Assembly (NCBI GenBank): GCA_021443945.1 | Contig: JABUSF010000001.1 | Location: 36,960-50,384 of the forward strand | Direction: 5' to 3' | Length of the DNA stretch: 13,425 nt | DNA from: Ileibacterium sp. | GTDB lineage: Bacteria; Bacillota_I; Bacilli_A; Erysipelotrichales; Erysipelotrichaceae | Shown here: positions 5,118 through 13,425 of the stretch, piece by piece | Numbering within the stretch: position 1 is the stretch's first letter | Layout of the letters: the number at the start of each line of letters is the position of its first letter | The notes under the pieces: model-generated | Database searches by the model: none | Seen by the model: the letters and a program-made list of their open reading frames with translations, nothing else | What the model was told of the DNA's origin: nothing | Program-made: the position numbers and the translations under genes

Positions 5118-8100
5118 ATGGATAACCAAGTTCAGAAGTTCATGAGCCAGTTCCTTCAGAAAAAAGCGAAGCGGCGCAGACTGATGATCGGCTTGGTAGC
5201 AGCAAGTATGGTCACCATGACTGCGGTTTCCTGGAACATGCATCAGAACGGGGAAAGTTATGCTGAACTGTACTGCGGACTTGAAGAAAACCATGTTCAT
5301 TCAGATGAATGTTATGAAAAAGTGCTCATCTGTGATAAACAGGAATCTTCATCTGCAACAGAAAAAGCTGACGCCACGCTTGATGAACATTCTGAAACAA
5401 AAGCTGATGTAAATCAGAAAAACAATTCAGGAAAAGCTGAAGCTGCGAAGGATGAACTGGTTAGTGACAAAAGTTCCTCCGAACATCATCATACAGATGC
5501 TTGTTACGAGAAAAAACTCATCTGCACCAAACCCGTAGAACACAAGCATTCGCTGCAGTGTTCTTCAAACCCGGATGCAGTAGAAGTTGAGAAGGACTGG
5601 AAATCAGCTTTCCAGAATGAAAAGCTTACTGATGATTATGGCGTTTACCTGGCAAACATCGCCAAAACACAGATTGGCTACCGCGAAAGCGGAAAAAACT
5701 TCAAGGTTGAAACTCAAGATGGACTGGAAAAGGTCAAAGGCTACACTCGCTATGGACAGTGGTATGAGAACTATTTAAAAGAGCTCACCAAAAAATCTTA
5801 CGAGGACAACAACCAAACGGTACCTGAAAACATCGACATTCCTGATCATCGTTATAACGATTGGGATGCAATGTTTGTCAGCTTCTGCCTTTATTATTCC
5901 GGCGCAGTTGATCTTGGATTCCCAGTAGGTGCAACTGCAAGCGATCTTTACGACCGCCTGAATAAAATTGATGAAAACAACGAAAAAGCTTATGAAGCTT
6001 CCAAAAATGAAGCTGATGAAAGCAGCAAAGATGGTTCATCAAAAACAGCACCTGAAAAAATGGTAGCAGCAGCTGATGATGCTGAATATACACCAAAAGC
6101 AGGAGACATTGTTTTCTTTGATAAAGATAAAAATGGAATTCCTGATTCTACCGGACTCATCTCCGAAGTCGGAACAAAAAAGGATGAAGACGAGGGGAAA
6201 GAGTATAAAACGATTAAAGTCATCGAAGGAAATCATGCTGTAAGCGATATTGAAGAAAATAGCGTAGACGGCGTTTCCGAAGATGAATACAGATTTGAAA
6301 ATCTGGCAGATAACGGATTTATGGCATTCGGAATTTTACCTAAATCTTTCTCAGAAAGTCTGAAGAAAGAAGAGGTGAAGGAAGAGGAAACCGTAAACCC
6401 AATCGAATTTGCAGGGGATGAAGCGAAGGAAGAAGTTGTTAAAGCCATTCTTCACTCAGCTGAGCCTCGCATAGCAGCTTCCAGTACTACCCATGCGGAT
6501 ACTGTGACACTGCGGGAAGTCGGCTCTGATCCGGAAAACACTCAGATCAATTTCTTCAACTACCGTGTCAACGAAAACTGGAATGGAAGCAATGAGCCAA
6601 AGTTTAGAGCACCGTCTTGGCACAACAATGACGAGTACGGTACTGAGAATACAACATGGAATGAAGACATTGAATATACTGGCGGAAAATACAAAAACTC
6701 CGGTATCAACAAAAATAACGTGTTGAAGTTTGGTAAGCCTGGAGCTGATTATTATCATCCAGACACAGATGAGCCTTACAACTCATATACCGGTAATGGT
6801 AATGATGCCTACCTTGGTATTGTTAAGAACAAACTTAACTCAAACGGATATCCGGAATTGTCAAATACCGTGAGTAGTAGAGGTGGCTCATTAGAGTATT
6901 TGTTTAATCCACAGCTTTTTAAACATCGCTCTAAAGCAGCGGCTAACGCTGAAAATGCTGATCGTTATGCTGTTCCGAATACGTCGGGTCTTCTGACTGT
7001 TCAAGATGGTTACTGGCAGTACGACAGTAACAAGAATTTCGCTCAGTTGAACGAATCCGAAGAAAATTACGGAAAGATAGATCTGAAGAATGCGAAGATT
7101 CAGTACAGCGCCGAGAACCAGCCCAGGGAAAATGGTCAGTTCTTCCCGTTCAATGATTACGATAGTGTTGTTTCTGATATTAATAACACCACAAACAGAA
7201 GACAACTTGATCATTATTTCGGTATGACAATGACTACTAAGTTCGCTCAAAGATTTAATGGTCATACAACCCCAGAAAGTAATACTCCAGTAACTTTTGA
7301 GTTCTCTGGTGATGATGATGTCTGGATCTTTATTGATGGTGTTCTTGTATCAGATATTGGTGGTATTCACCAGAAAGTTGGTGTAACCATCGATTTCGCT
7401 TCAGGTAAAGTAACTCACTACAAGGATTACAAACCGAATGGATCTTGCACACAATCACGTCAAACAACACTTTTTAATTTGTTTAAGGCTGCCGGTGTTT
7501 CTACTGAAGACTTTGAGGGCGCGACTTTTAAAAACAACACTGAGCATGAGCTGAAGATGTTTTATATGGAACGTGGAGGAACTGCTTCCAACTTAAAACT
7601 GAAGTTCAACCTGATTCCAACGCAGCCAAACTACTTGTACAAAACAGATCAGTTTGGTTATCCGCTGGAAGGTGCGAAATTCCAAGTAGTAGGTAAAGAT
7701 GGAAATACGTATGTATCTGAAACAGGCAGCGATGGACGTTTTACCTTCAACCACTTTGGAACTGATAAACCAATGTCTCTTGCAGATATGAACAAAGTAT
7801 TTGGGGATGAATTCATTCTTGAGGAAACCAAGGTTCCTGACGGATACCGACAGATTGCAAATCAGATTCCACTTCGTTTTGTAAACGGAATTCTGGAAAG
7901 TGTGGATCCGTATACAACTGGTGTTTGGGCTCAAACGACTGCTAAGGTTACTTCAACTGAAACCCTGTATAAAGCTGGTGGCGGTCATGAGGTGGCCAAT
8001 CCAACTAACAGCAGTGCAAGCCAAAACTCAAATACCGGTACCAATCCGAATAACAATAACGGATGGTCATGGCCTACTAACTGGGGTCAATCTTGGGATA

Positions 8101-10853
8101 ATCAGAATCAAAACCAGAATCAGTCTTCCACAAAGCAAACACGGGTGACTTCCAACAATGGAATTCTCTTTGCTGTGGTATTAAAACGTGATGGAAAAGG
8201 TGCTAAAGAGTTTGATAGCTGGGATCCAGTAATTGGTAACGATACTGATGGTTACCAAAAAGTTGGAGGCGGAAGCTCTACTTTAGAAAAGGCAATTACA
8301 GCGTTCAAAATTACACAGGCAAGCTCGGAAAATATCCAGCGATATGGTGATTGGAAGTTCTCTCAGCCGTCTGGCGGGGTAGCGACTTTGGAAAACCTGC
8401 CTGGCAAAATTTCAGATTACTATACTTACCGTGATCAAAATAAGCTTGGTGTTGATGGTGCCGAATACTTTGTTGCGTACTACTACAGTGAGGCTACGTC
8501 GGTTGCCGATATGAACGCCGGAAATACTTATCGGGTGATGTCTCACTCCTCCGAGGGCGCGGCTAATGATTTCGATATTTTATGGGGTACAAGACTTGAG
8601 GTTCCAAACATTGAGAACCAGCTGATGTTCCAGAAAGTCGACAGCAAAGGCAATAGAGTCAAAGGTCCAACTGTCTTTGCACTGTATAACGCGACAGACG
8701 TTAATGGTGAAGTAGCTTATGTTGCTAAGAATGGCGAAAAATATGTACTGAACGATGATGTCGATGGAGATAACAAAGGAACTGTTAAGTCTGTGAATGG
8801 CAAGACTGTTTCTGGTCTGAATTATGAAATCAACGATGATTTCGATATTTCTGACTATAAATGTTTAGGCGGAGGATTAATCGATCCAAAATTCAGAAAT
8901 GAATCTGGTGCCATCTTCATTAAAGATGCCAACAATGGAACAGTCGCAACCATTATTCCTGCTCAGGATGGTGACGAAAACTATCTTGTAGGAAGAACTC
9001 ATGAGGATTGTGACGAGATTTCAGACGGAACAGACGAGAAGTCAGACATTACAATTGGACATTTTGATGTGCTGATGCCTGGTAATTATGCTTTGCGAGA
9101 GGTAAAAGCACCAAAAGGATTCAAAATCAACTCCAATGTATCCAAAGTTGTTGTCAATGATGAAGGTGTCTTTGCAAATGCCGGTACGAAAGAGGATGGC
9201 ATTACCGTTTATAACGGGGCTGGTTACCTGGCTCATCCATTGCACCAGTTTGCATCTCCAAATTCCACGGATGAAACATTTGCATGGATTACAAATGATC
9301 TTCATGTAAATACAGACAATAGCTTCGGCGGTGCAGATGACATTAGAAGAGATTCAATTTTTGCCGATAATACGGGCGCAACTACTGTTCGTCCGATCGG
9401 TGAAAATACGGTAGATGTGAGGGAGGTAAATAAGGCGCGGGATCAAAAAGGTCTGCTGCGCAATTACATGACTTACCATTCCGATCTAAGCAGTTTTGGT
9501 GGTGTGATGGACTACGAAGTCAACACTGCTCGAGAAGCTTCTGATGGAGTGAACTCTCTTGTATTAGGTACGGACGAAGGCTGGAGCACACTTGCAATGT
9601 TCCAGGATGAAGACTATGCCGAAACACATCATGACAAAACTACCGGATATACCAAGATTTCTGAAATAATGAATGATTCGGATAAGAATTGGGATATTTC
9701 TCATCTGTATGCTCGTACAACCCTGGTGGAAGTAACGGACGTTATGGAAGCCAAGATCAATTTGATTAAGGTTGATGACAGTAAGCAAAATTATCTGGAA
9801 GGTGCAAAATTCAACTTATCCACTCTGATTCAAAAGGATGGAAAAGCTGTGAAAATGTACTGGAACAGTGAAACAGGAGCATTTGACCTTGACGAAAGTC
9901 AGAGTGAAGTTGCTGCTGTGTTTGAAACAAAAACGGATGATAAGAACAAGGATAAGAAAGCTTACTTCGAATTGCCAATGCTCGAAGAAGGTACTTACCA
10001 GATGGTAGAAACAGATGCTCCAACTGGTTATGTTGGCCTTACTCAGCCGATCACAATTCAAATTGGAGCCACAGACCATGACAATGGTGCTGATCCTGTT
10101 CTGAAGCCTGGGGTAGAGTCAGTGCCTGAAGTAAACATCAGTATCGGCAATACACCTGTTGAGGTAACTAAGCTGACTGAACAGGATGTTTACTATACTA
10201 ATGATGGTGCTGACTACCAGTATATGTTCAAGGTAGAAAACTCCCGTACTGGAGTAAATATTCAGGTAACCAAAACAGATAAAGACCATAACGTGTTAGA
10301 TGGTGCCTTATTTGCGGTTTACAAACTGGAGAACGGTACCAAATACTACTTCTCCAAAAACTCCAATTACGATGAGGCTTCTGCTGAAGCCGGACTGCTG
10401 TACGGTTGGGAAAAAGTAGAAGAAACGCTGCTTGACCCAGAAACTGTAAACCCTGAAGACGAGAACGTGAAACGTATTCTGTTCACTGGAACGAACTTCA
10501 CGATTAAAGGTCTGACACCAGGTGAGTACTTCCTGAGGGAGGTTCGTTCACCTGAAGGATTTAACCCATTATCCAGAGACATCAAGATGACTGTTGCAAA
10601 ACAGAATGGGGAACTTGTTGTCACTGTTGATGATGCCACCGGATTTAAAAAAGGAAATGGCTTAGGGGACATCGAAAAAGTTTCCGGAGAGTCCAGCATT
10701 CCTCTGTACAAATTCGATGTAAAAAATACAAGTTACAGACTGCCTGATACTGGTGGCGAGTATGGAAACAGCTACTACATCTTATTAGGCGGAATCTTTG
10801 TGGGTATCTCTGCAGGATATGCTCTGCTGACCCGCAAAAGAAAAACAATTTAG
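5118..10853 (+). CDS. Giant LPDTGG surface adhesin with His/Cys motifs, degenerate peptidase-like domain, fibro-slime domain and CnaB repeats
   Basis: A 1911-residue surface protein with a strong ribosome binding site (AAAGGAGG, 7 bp before ATG). Residues 22-39 form a membrane/signal segment after KKAKRRR; cleavage may fall near SYA 47-49. Two HxH[ST]DxCYEKxLIC motifs (59-72 and 123-136) and HKHSLQC (142-148) follow. Residues 178-407 resemble an NlpC/CHAP-type peptidase fold (IAKTQIGYRES, DWDAMFVSFC, KAGDIVFFD), but Asp250 stands where a Cys is expected. About 463-832 is a fibro-slime/PA14-like domain (FSGDDDVWIFIDG at 729-741; FYMERGG at 815-821). CnaB/SpaA-like domains lie at about 838-930, 1160-1360, 1545-1650 and 1713-1840, with E-box-like LREVKAPKG and LREVRSPEG. 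An Asn/Gln/Trp-rich linker spans 961-1015. LPDTGG (1875-1880) and a membrane tail end it. Likely pilus tip adhesin; ligand unknown. Confidence 0.92.
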   Translation: MDNQVQKFMSQFLQKKAKRRRLMIGLVAASMVTMTAVSWNMHQNGESYAELYCGLEENHVHSDECYEKVLICDKQESSSATEKADATLDEHSETKADVNQKNNSGKAEAAKDELVSDKSSSEHHHTDACYEKKLICTKPVEHKHSLQCSSNPDAVEVEKDWKSAFQNEKLTDDYGVYLANIAKTQIGYRESGKNFKVETQDGLEKVKGYTRYGQWYENYLKELTKKSYEDNNQTVPENIDIPDHRYNDWDAMFVSFCLYYSGAVDLGFPVGATASDLYDRLNKIDENNEKAYEASKNEADESSKDGSSKTAPEKMVAAADDAEYTPKAGDIVFFDKDKNGIPDSTGLISEVGTKKDEDEGKEYKTIKVIEGNHAVSDIEENSVDGVSEDEYRFENLADNGFMAFGILPKSFSESLKKEEVKEEETVNPIEFAGDEAKEEVVKAILHSAEPRIAASSTTHADTVTLREVGSDPENTQINFFNYRVNENWNGSNEPKFRAPSWHNNDEYGTENTTWNEDIEYTGGKYKNSGINKNNVLKFGKPGADYYHPDTDEPYNSYTGNGNDAYLGIVKNKLNSNGYPELSNTVSSRGGSLEYLFNPQLFKHRSKAAANAENADRYAVPNTSGLLTVQDGYWQYDSNKNFAQLNESEENYGKIDLKNAKIQYSAENQPRENGQFFPFNDYDSVVSDINNTTNRRQLDHYFGMTMTTKFAQRFNGHTTPESNTPVTFEFSGDDDVWIFIDGVLVSDIGGIHQKVGVTIDFASGKVTHYKDYKPNGSCTQSRQTTLFNLFKAAGVSTEDFEGATFKNNTEHELKMFYMERGGTASNLKLKFNLIPTQPNYLYKTDQFGYPLEGAKFQVVGKDGNTYVSETGSDGRFTFNHFGTDKPMSLADMNKVFGDEFILEETKVPDGYRQIANQIPLRFVNGILESVDPYTTGVWAQTTAKVTSTETLYKAGGGHEVANPTNSSASQNSNTGTNPNNNNGWSWPTNWGQSWDNQNQNQNQSSTKQTRVTSNNGILFAVVLKRDGKGAKEFDSWDPVIGNDTDGYQKVGGGSSTLEKAITAFKITQASSENIQRYGDWKFSQPSGGVATLENLPGKISDYYTYRDQNKLGVDGAEYFVAYYYSEATSVADMNAGNTYRVMSHSSEGAANDFDILWGTRLEVPNIENQLMFQKVDSKGNRVKGPTVFALYNATDVNGEVAYVAKNGEKYVLNDDVDGDNKGTVKSVNGKTVSGLNYEINDDFDISDYKCLGGGLIDPKFRNESGAIFIKDANNGTVATIIPAQDGDENYLVGRTHEDCDEISDGTDEKSDITIGHFDVLMPGNYALREVKAPKGFKINSNVSKVVVNDEGVFANAGTKEDGITVYNGAGYLAHPLHQFASPNSTDETFAWITNDLHVNTDNSFGGADDIRRDSIFADNTGATTVRPIGENTVDVREVNKARDQKGLLRNYMTYHSDLSSFGGVMDYEVNTAREASDGVNSLVLGTDEGWSTLAMFQDEDYAETHHDKTTGYTKISEIMNDSDKNWDISHLYARTTLVEVTDVMEAKINLIKVDDSKQNYLEGAKFNLSTLIQKDGKAVKMYWNSETGAFDLDESQSEVAAVFETKTDDKNKDKKAYFELPMLEEGTYQMVETDAPTGYVGLTQPITIQIGATDHDNGADPVLKPGVESVPEVNISIGNTPVEVTKLTEQDVYYTNDGADYQYMFKVENSRTGVNIQVTKTDKDHNVLDGALFAVYKLENGTKYYFSKNSNYDEASAEAGLLYGWEKVEETLLDPETVNPEDENVKRILFTGTNFTIKGLTPGEYFLREVRSPEGFNPLSRDIKMTVAKQNGELVVTVDDATGFKKGNGLGDIEKVSGESSIPLYKFDVKNTSYRLPDTGGEYGNSYYILLGGIFVGISAGYALLTRKRKTI
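8099..8126 (+). repeat. Short CAGAATCA-type microrepeat in the Asn/Gln linker of the adhesin
   Basis: CAGAATCA is repeated after four bases within the segment encoding NQNQNQNQ. It lies in the low-complexity linker between the first CnaB domain and the central part of the adhesin. It could vary in length between strains without breaking folded domains. Confidence 0.5.
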
Positions 10854-10854
10854 T

Positions 10855-10889
10855 CAAATACGGCAGCGGTAAATGCCGCAGCCGGTTTG
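10855..10889 (+). promoter_or_regulatory. Intercistronic two-tier RNA hairpin, copy 2
   Basis: The outer stem pairs 10855-10863 (CAAATACGG, A10860 bulged) with 10882-10889 (CCGGTTTG). The inner stem is GCGG (10866-10869) with CCGC (10876-10879), extendable by a T·G pair. The 15-mer TTTAGTCAAATACGG, which overlaps the stop codon, is shared with copy 1, as is GCCG[A/G]TTTGAAATACA on the 3' side. The A/G difference changes a T-A pair into T·G, so pairing is kept. The apical stem differs in sequence and length. No T-run follows. Confidence 0.7.
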
Positions 10890-10929
10890 AAATACATTTT
10901 TTAAGAAAGAAATGAGAAAGGTAAATAAA

Positions 10930-12756
10930 ATGAAAAACTCTTGGAGAATTCTTCCTATTGTTGCTTCTGCAATGACTTGCATGGCAACTGTAACACCAGC
11001 ATTTGCTATGCAGCAGCCACATGCTATCTACGAAGAAGCAATTGCTGGTAACGACACTACAGGTGATACACCAACTTCCAATGTAACACCAGATAACAGT
11101 GAAGAAGCTACTGAAAAAACTGGAAAAATCACTATTTCCAACCCACAGAAAGAGGAAGATGGAGAAACTCTTGCTACTTATACAGCAGTAAAAGTATTCG
11201 ACGTTCGTTACGATGATACAAAAACTAAATTCTCCTACACAATCAATGAAGATGATGTACTGTTCGATGCTGTACAGAAATTCGCTGATGATGAAAACAA
11301 CGGTATGAAGCTGACTAAAGTTGGTGATACTAAGATGTATTTTGTAGAAGAAACAACTGACAAATTTAGTGCCGATGCTTTCTCTAAAGCACTCGCGTCT
11401 GCACTTACTCAGGATATTCTTGAAAAACATGGAAAAGTAGGTACGCCAACTGAGGATAAAAAAGCAGTAGTAATCGGCGGTCTGAAACTGGGCTACTACA
11501 TTGTTCATACAACTACTCCTGTTGAAGAAGGAAAAGTTTCTATCTGTAACTTAACTACAATCAAACCAGATTCCACAATTACAGATAAAAACATCTTCAC
11601 AAACATCACCAAAGAAATCGAACAAGCTGAAAGTGCTGCCCAGGGTAAGGCTCCAATTGCTACCTCTCAGTTTGTCGGTAGAAAAGTACAGTTCGATGTT
11701 AAAACTACTGTTCCAAATGCAGCGGCTGAAATCACTACTCCAGGTGAATTGAATAAATTTATCTTCTATGTTACCGATACCTGGACATCTGGTCTTGATT
11801 TCCATCCAGAGACTTTAGAAGTAACAATTGGTGGTAAAACTTTAGTTAAAGATCAGGACTATGTTCTGCACTACAATAGTGAAGAAAGCGCAAAAGACGG
11901 AAGTAAGACCTTTAAAGTAGAATTCAAAAACCTGATCACCAAAGAGGGAAAACAGAATACTGACCTGTATATGCCAGGTGATTCTGTTGTTATTCGATAT
12001 ACATCTACTTTGAACGAAAATGCAGTATATACAACTTCAGAAGTCAACATTCCAGGCGTTACATTTGGTCATACTGACACACCACATCATGAAGTAGGTA
12101 ACGAAACTCACGTTTACGATATCGATCTTGATTTAGTCAAAGTTGATAAAAAAGACAATACAGTGAAACTGGATGGCGCAAAATTTGTAATGTACCAGAA
12201 AGTTGAGAACGGTATCCAGTTGTACCAGGATATTCAGAAAGATGAAAAAGGCAACTACGTAGCCAGATGGTCTGAAACAATGTCTGAAGAAGACTTCGAT
12301 GCTGCAGTTAAAAGCGGCGATATTGCTAAGATGACTACAGTAAAAGTATCTGGGGAAAAAGAAGAAGGAAAACTGAAATTTCAGGGTCTGAAATCCGGCG
12401 AATACTTCGTTCGAGAAATTGAAGCTCCAAAAGGATACAACTTGCTGACTTCTGACATCAAAGTGAACATTAATCCTGTTTACGGCGATGACGGAAAACT
12501 GAAAACAGTTGAAGCAAAAACTACGATTAACAAAGACACTGAAACCAACACTATCACAGTAACAAAAGAGGATGGTCAGCCGAACATTGATGGTCAGATT
12601 GTCGTTGAAAAGAATGTAGAAAACACCGATACTCCTGAACTGCCTTCCACTGGTGGTATGGGTACAACTCTGCTGACTACAGCTGGTGTTGCTCTGATGG
12701 GTGGAGCATTCGTTGTTCTGACTACAAAACGCAGAATTGCCCGCAACAGCAAGTAA
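10930..12756 (+). CDS. Major pilin B: isopeptide-forming fimbrial shaft subunit, LPSTGG-anchored
   Basis: A 608-residue pilin paralogous to pilin A. I place the start at ATG 10930: GAGAAAGG lies 8 nt upstream, exactly as in pilin A, and MKNSWRILPI matches MKYARRFIPI. An in-frame ATG at 10912 would overlap that ribosome binding site. The signal peptide ends near AFA (24-26). An N-terminal domain (about 65-210), a D2-type domain (about 235-395) and a CnaB domain (about 397-520) with E-box YFVREIEAPKGY (492-503) follow. LPSTGG is at 571-576, then a membrane segment and the tail KRRIARNSK. Lys220 in TDKN is the candidate pilin lysine, at the same place as KDKN in pilin A; no YPKN motif is visible. 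Apart from signal peptide, E-box and sorting signal the two pilins differ widely, so they probably form antigenically distinct shafts. Polymerisation should be done by the sortase at 12857. Confidence 0.92.
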   Translation: MKNSWRILPIVASAMTCMATVTPAFAMQQPHAIYEEAIAGNDTTGDTPTSNVTPDNSEEATEKTGKITISNPQKEEDGETLATYTAVKVFDVRYDDTKTKFSYTINEDDVLFDAVQKFADDENNGMKLTKVGDTKMYFVEETTDKFSADAFSKALASALTQDILEKHGKVGTPTEDKKAVVIGGLKLGYYIVHTTTPVEEGKVSICNLTTIKPDSTITDKNIFTNITKEIEQAESAAQGKAPIATSQFVGRKVQFDVKTTVPNAAAEITTPGELNKFIFYVTDTWTSGLDFHPETLEVTIGGKTLVKDQDYVLHYNSEESAKDGSKTFKVEFKNLITKEGKQNTDLYMPGDSVVIRYTSTLNENAVYTTSEVNIPGVTFGHTDTPHHEVGNETHVYDIDLDLVKVDKKDNTVKLDGAKFVMYQKVENGIQLYQDIQKDEKGNYVARWSETMSEEDFDAAVKSGDIAKMTTVKVSGEKEEGKLKFQGLKSGEYFVREIEAPKGYNLLTSDIKVNINPVYGDDGKLKTVEAKTTINKDTETNTITVTKEDGQPNIDGQIVVEKNVENTDTPELPSTGGMGTTLLTTAGVALMGGAFVVLTTKRRIARNSK

Positions 12757-12796
12757 TATTTGATTTAAACTCGTTTTAAAATTAAATGTTCAAATT

Positions 12797-12834
12797 AGAA
12801 CCCCTGGCCCGCTAGGGCTGGCGGTTCTTTTTTT
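12797..12834 (+). terminator. Intrinsic terminator between pilin B and its sortase
   Basis: AGAACC (12797-12802) pairs with GGTTCT (12823-12828). After one C·C mismatch, CTGGCCC (12804-12810) pairs with GGGCTGG (12815-12821), with two wobbles and a GCTA loop. A T-run spans 12828-12834. The position matches the terminator at 2403-2436, though the stem sequence differs. Confidence 0.88.
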
Positions 12835-12856
12835 CTTAGATTAGAAAGGCCAATCC

Positions 12857-13425
12857 ATGAAAGAACGGAAATTAAAGAAAATCGGATTTTCCAACGCTAT
12901 ACTGATCAGTATCTTTATTATTGGCTTAGGTCTGCTGTGCTATCCAACCGTGTCAAACTGGTGGAACCAGAATTATGCTTCTGCCATTATTTCCTCTTAT
13001 GACAAGGAAATGGACAGTAAAACAAAAGAAGAACTGGATGAACAGTTTGCCAGAGCTCAGGAATACAACAAGAAGCTTTGGGATCTGTACTTTCCTTTTG
13101 AAGATTTCCAGTCAATCCCGGGATATGAAGATATTCTTGGTGGAGAAGATGGCCTTGGAGTATTGGGATATATTCAGATCGATAAGATCAACGTCAATCT
13201 TCCTATTCTGCAGGGAACCTCTGAAAAGGTTCTGAGTTTTGCGGTAGGGCATTTGGAAGGATCTTCTTTGCCGACCGGTGACGCAGATACTCACGCAGTT
13301 TTGTCCGCCCACCGTGGACTGCCCAGTGCGAAACTCTTTACAGACCTGGACCGACTGAGAGAAAAGGATATCTTTTCTGTCACGATGCTGAACAGGAAGT
13401 TCTACTATCAGGTAGACCAGATTCG
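12857..13425 (+). CDS. srtC: Class C (pilus) sortase B (partial, 3' end outside window)
   Basis: The first 189 residues are present; the frame is open to the window edge. ATG 12857 follows AGAAAGG with 7-nt spacing. There is an N-terminal membrane segment (about 12-30), then SNWWNQNYA, which matches ANWWNQDHA of sortase A, and the core GYIQIDKINVNLPILQGTS (104-122). Catalytic His152 sits in LSAHRGLPS; the catalytic Cys and Arg should lie just beyond the window. It is clearly a paralogue of the sortase at 2459. As in sortase A, the stretch before the core (FPFEDFQSIPGYEDIL) has no Asp-Pro-aromatic lid motif. It should polymerise pilin B, with expression limited by the upstream terminator. Confidence 0.93.
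   Translation, partial: MKERKLKKIGFSNAILISIFIIGLGLLCYPTVSNWWNQNYASAIISSYDKEMDSKTKEELDEQFARAQEYNKKLWDLYFPFEDFQSIPGYEDILGGEDGLGVLGYIQIDKINVNLPILQGTSEKVLSFAVGHLEGSSLPTGDADTHAVLSAHRGLPSAKLFTDLDRLREKDIFSVTMLNRKFYYQVDQI

Noticed and set aside
8099..8126. Possible CRISPR or larger repeat array in the Asn/Gln-rich linker
   Set aside because: Only short degenerate coding microrepeats without unique spacers; no CRISPR array, insertion sequence, tRNA or rRNA was seen in the window.
10912..10929. ATG 10912 as the start of pilin B
   Set aside because: It overlaps the GAGAAAGG ribosome binding site that serves ATG 10930, and the start at 10930 matches the signal peptide of pilin A.
10645..11508. Antisense open frame of 287 codons across the adhesin-pilin B junction
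   Set aside because: It is Ser/Phe/Cys-rich with no family motif, has no convincing ribosome binding site, and lies opposite two well-supported genes; it is a shadow of their codon use.

Overview
The window is part of a sortase-assembled pilus locus from a low-to-moderate GC Gram-positive bacterium. It is most likely a host-associated anaerobic Bacillota (Clostridia or Erysipelotrichia type). The evidence is four LPxTG-type wall-sorting signals, two class C sortases, AAAGGAGG-like ribosome binding sites and large CnaB/fibro-slime surface proteins. I cannot name the species. All genes are on the + strand, and the seven visible stop codons are TAA or TAG only.

Layout: (1) 1-414 is the 3' end of a large LPETGG surface protein. 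(2) 509-2383 is major pilin A (LPETGG). (3) 2459-3328 is class C sortase A. (4) 3329-4012 is a ~680 bp gene-free region with a strong terminator and probably the control region of the next operon. (5) 4013-4387 is a small helical protein, start-stop coupled to (6) a type I signal peptidase at 4387-5103. (7) 5118-10853 is a 1911-residue surface protein with a fibro-slime (PA14-like) domain, several CnaB-like domains and LPDTGG. (8) 10930-12756 is major pilin B (LPSTGG). (9) 12857 to the window end is class C sortase B, cut off by the window edge.

The order adhesin, pilin, sortase therefore occurs twice in tandem. The two copies are clearly paralogous but strongly diverged in the pilins. Non-coding elements are repeated along with the genes. 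A two-tier RNA hairpin with conserved flanks and a variable apical stem lies in both adhesin-pilin gaps, and an intrinsic terminator lies in both pilin-sortase gaps. My reading is that one transcript per module is cut into segments of different abundance: little adhesin, much pilin, little sortase.

Expected working model: the signal peptidase and its small partner process or help export the giant adhesin and possibly the pilin. The class C sortase joins pilin subunits through their LPxTG threonine and a pilin lysine, with the giant protein at the tip or as a minor subunit. A housekeeping sortase outside the window would anchor the fibre to the wall. The most noteworthy points are the duplicated intercistronic RNA element, a peptidase-like domain in the giant adhesin that appears to lack its catalytic residues, a repeated His/Cys motif at the adhesin N-terminus, and sortases without a recognisable Asp-Pro-aromatic lid.
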